64,000 nt of DNA from Porites lobata (lineage: Eukaryota; Cnidaria; Anthozoa; Scleractinia; Poritidae): positions 1,072,501 to 1,136,500 of the forward strand of contig CALNXK010000163.1 of NCBI GenBank assembly GCA_942486035.1, in the 5' to 3' direction. Position 1 is the first letter of the stretch. Every line of letters begins with the position of its first letter. Position numbers and translations under genes: made by a program. Below, one piece after another: positions 62,350-64,000 of the stretch. Under the pieces are notes generated by a model. That model was not told the DNA's origin, searched no databases, and saw nothing but the letters and a program-made list of their open reading frames with translations.

Positions 62350-64000
62350 TAAATTTAGCGACACTCTACTTGAGTAACGTTTTCCTCGATCTTCTACGAT
62401 TATAAACTGTTGATATTCCGTTCATTTGAAAAGGCCTATTACGAAGGCAAGTAGACGCTTAAACTCTGTCGGCTTCAGTTGCTCAAAGTATTTGCATAAC
62501 TTAATTATACGTTGTATATCTCACCAACCTTTGTTATTTTGCCTGTTTTTGTTTGAAAACTTTCAATCAAACACGATTTAAAAAGGGAAATGTATTATTT
62601 AGCCTCCTGTTATAAAATACTCCGGAGACTTTTTTGAAGCTGTTCAAAACACTCACAGCACGCGCTCGAATATTAAACCACTGAAATCTGCTGTTCGTGT
62701 TTTGAACATTACATACTGAAAAGACTTAATTTATAAATATTGCCAAAGGGAATGTATTTTTTTTTTTCAAAAAAAAGGTCAGTTGGTTTTGACTACGGTT
62801 TCAAAAAAAATTAAGCAATCTCATTAATAAATTGCAGGTATTGGTTTAAGAAATCCCCTTTCGACATCTTTGACATTATCAGATACGAACATGTCGACCA
62901 GACAGTGCTGTTTGCTACTTTAGTTTACTTTTGTTTGACAAAGACCAATACAGGGGCCACGTAGTCTGCAAAATGCCATCGGCAGAATATAAGCATGTCT
63001 CCTAATCTCTTTTTTCAAATATTTTTCGGGAGTTATTTCCTCTTTCTAGTTATTTGATTGCGTCTTGTAGAGTTTCAGCCTAAAATCGGCAGAAAATAAA
63101 AATATTCAGCCTGGGCCAGAAAACAAACATTCTTAAAAAAAAAAAAAAAAGGAGTGTGTGCAAATTTCGGACTCTATGCTTTGAGTTTGTTTTCGCCTTC
63201 AACAGAACAGTTAGCATCCTAAAAAGCCTGTGTCACCTAGATTTAATGCTGCTTGAAACCCAACGGAAACGTATTTCCATCCGGTTGAATCCAGTTTTAT
63301 GGCGGCCTGGTGTTATTATGCGGTACCTTAGTACTACCTAACATAATCATGACTGTTAAGATTTTTCTTATGATAAGAGCGGGTAGGGAAGGAATAGACT
63401 TTAACTTGAAAATGAAAATGACAAGCTATTAGAATTTCAAAGGAAGAGAAATCGTTTAAAAGCCATTGATTACACTTTGTTGACCACAGTCAGTGCACGC
63501 ACGTTGGCTTTTGAATAAGCTTTGTTCAAAGGCCTTATTGTGTATCATCATGTGCGGAAACTTCCCAGAATTTGCTCCCACGGTATTGTCCAATTACTTG
63601 ATGTATGGGCAGATCGGTGGGCAAACCATCTTCAGGATGAGACGAAATTACTGCTGAGGACGTTAACGACTTTGCTGTGAATCTTTTTGTCTAAAATAAC
63701 TAATTAAATTTCTTAGAATGGTAACTACTAAATATAAATTAAGGTCATCTTGAGAGCGGATTTCCTCTTGAAGTTCTCAAAATGCCTACTTTTGATTAGC
63801 CATCTTCACAAATTAAGAAAACGAACTTCATTGTAAAATGTTAAAGCGGAAAGACGTAGAAAACCAATTTGACCATATCAGAGGCAACATCAGTTCAATA
63901 TTGTTTTTCTACTACTATACATCAATATCAGAAGTTCAAATCGTGCCAATCTCTAAAAAAGAAACCAACAAAGCTAACAAATCATTACTTGAAAAAAAGC
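62350..64000. other. Right end of window, nothing recognised
   Basis: AT-rich with homopolymer runs (T at 62757, A at 63136-63150). I see no exon, repeat pair or conserved peptide. Confidence 0.4.

Overview
The window looks like nuclear DNA of an anthozoan cnidarian, most likely a stony coral. It is AT-rich and eukaryotic, with GT-AG introns, and it is crowded with decayed transposable elements whose protein remnants (Penelope-like, BEL/Pao, Ty3/gypsy, pogo-like, DUF3504/Crypton-like, SGNH-like) and hairpin MITEs resemble families common in coral genomes. I see no prokaryotic operons, rRNA, CRISPR array or intact tRNA gene.

Main content: one + strand gene of about 49 kb (1572-50562) that I assembled by hand from splice sites and reading phase. 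It encodes an adhesion/secretin-class (class B, 7tm_2) seven-transmembrane receptor. The 7TM part is read from ten exons (28268-50562) that join in phase to give 346 codons with all seven helices, the TM3-ECL2 cysteine pair, the GWG motif, and a lysine-rich tail ending in a class I PDZ-type C-terminus (TNV). Upstream, phase-compatible exons give a signal peptide (1572-1676), a helical segment (4137-4289), a short linker (4436-4488), a Ser/Thr-rich stalk (21249-21537), eight tandem 39-nt mini-exon-like units (22912-24537) and an 18-residue juxtamembrane exon (27018-27071). I see no GPS/GAIN motif before TM1, which is unusual for this class.

The introns are mostly mobile DNA. 4.5-7.2 kb: repeat fragments and MITEs. 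7.3-21.2 kb: a decayed BEL/Pao LTR retrotransposon on the - strand, whose LTR ends 57 bp before exon 4. It has itself been split by a 4.7-kb foldback element, a 1.45-kb insertion and at least two MITEs. 22.4-26.6 kb: the mini-exon array, an insertion inside it and a TIR element. 27.4-28.1 kb: a second BEL fragment. 29.3-30.7 kb: a pogo-like element with TA target duplication. 31.0-31.6 kb: LINE RT remnant. 33-37 kb: tRNA-derived SINE, decayed duplicated DUF3504-like pieces, a degenerate tandem repeat and a 139-codon ORF. 39.0-40.0 kb: gypsy integrase fragment.

Two copies of one ~2.27-kb repeat lie in opposite orientation at 40180-42450 and 57431-59701. They bracket the part of the receptor gene that encodes TM4 to the C-terminus. 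To the right of the gene (51.5-61.5 kb) come a tRNA-derived foldback, TIR elements with nested MITEs, a DUF3504 pseudogene and a cluster of alternating-orientation modules of the same ~2.27-kb repeat, one carrying an arginine-rich ORF with an internal stop. From 61.5 kb to the end I recognise only an SGNH-hydrolase-like fragment near 62.1-62.3 kb.
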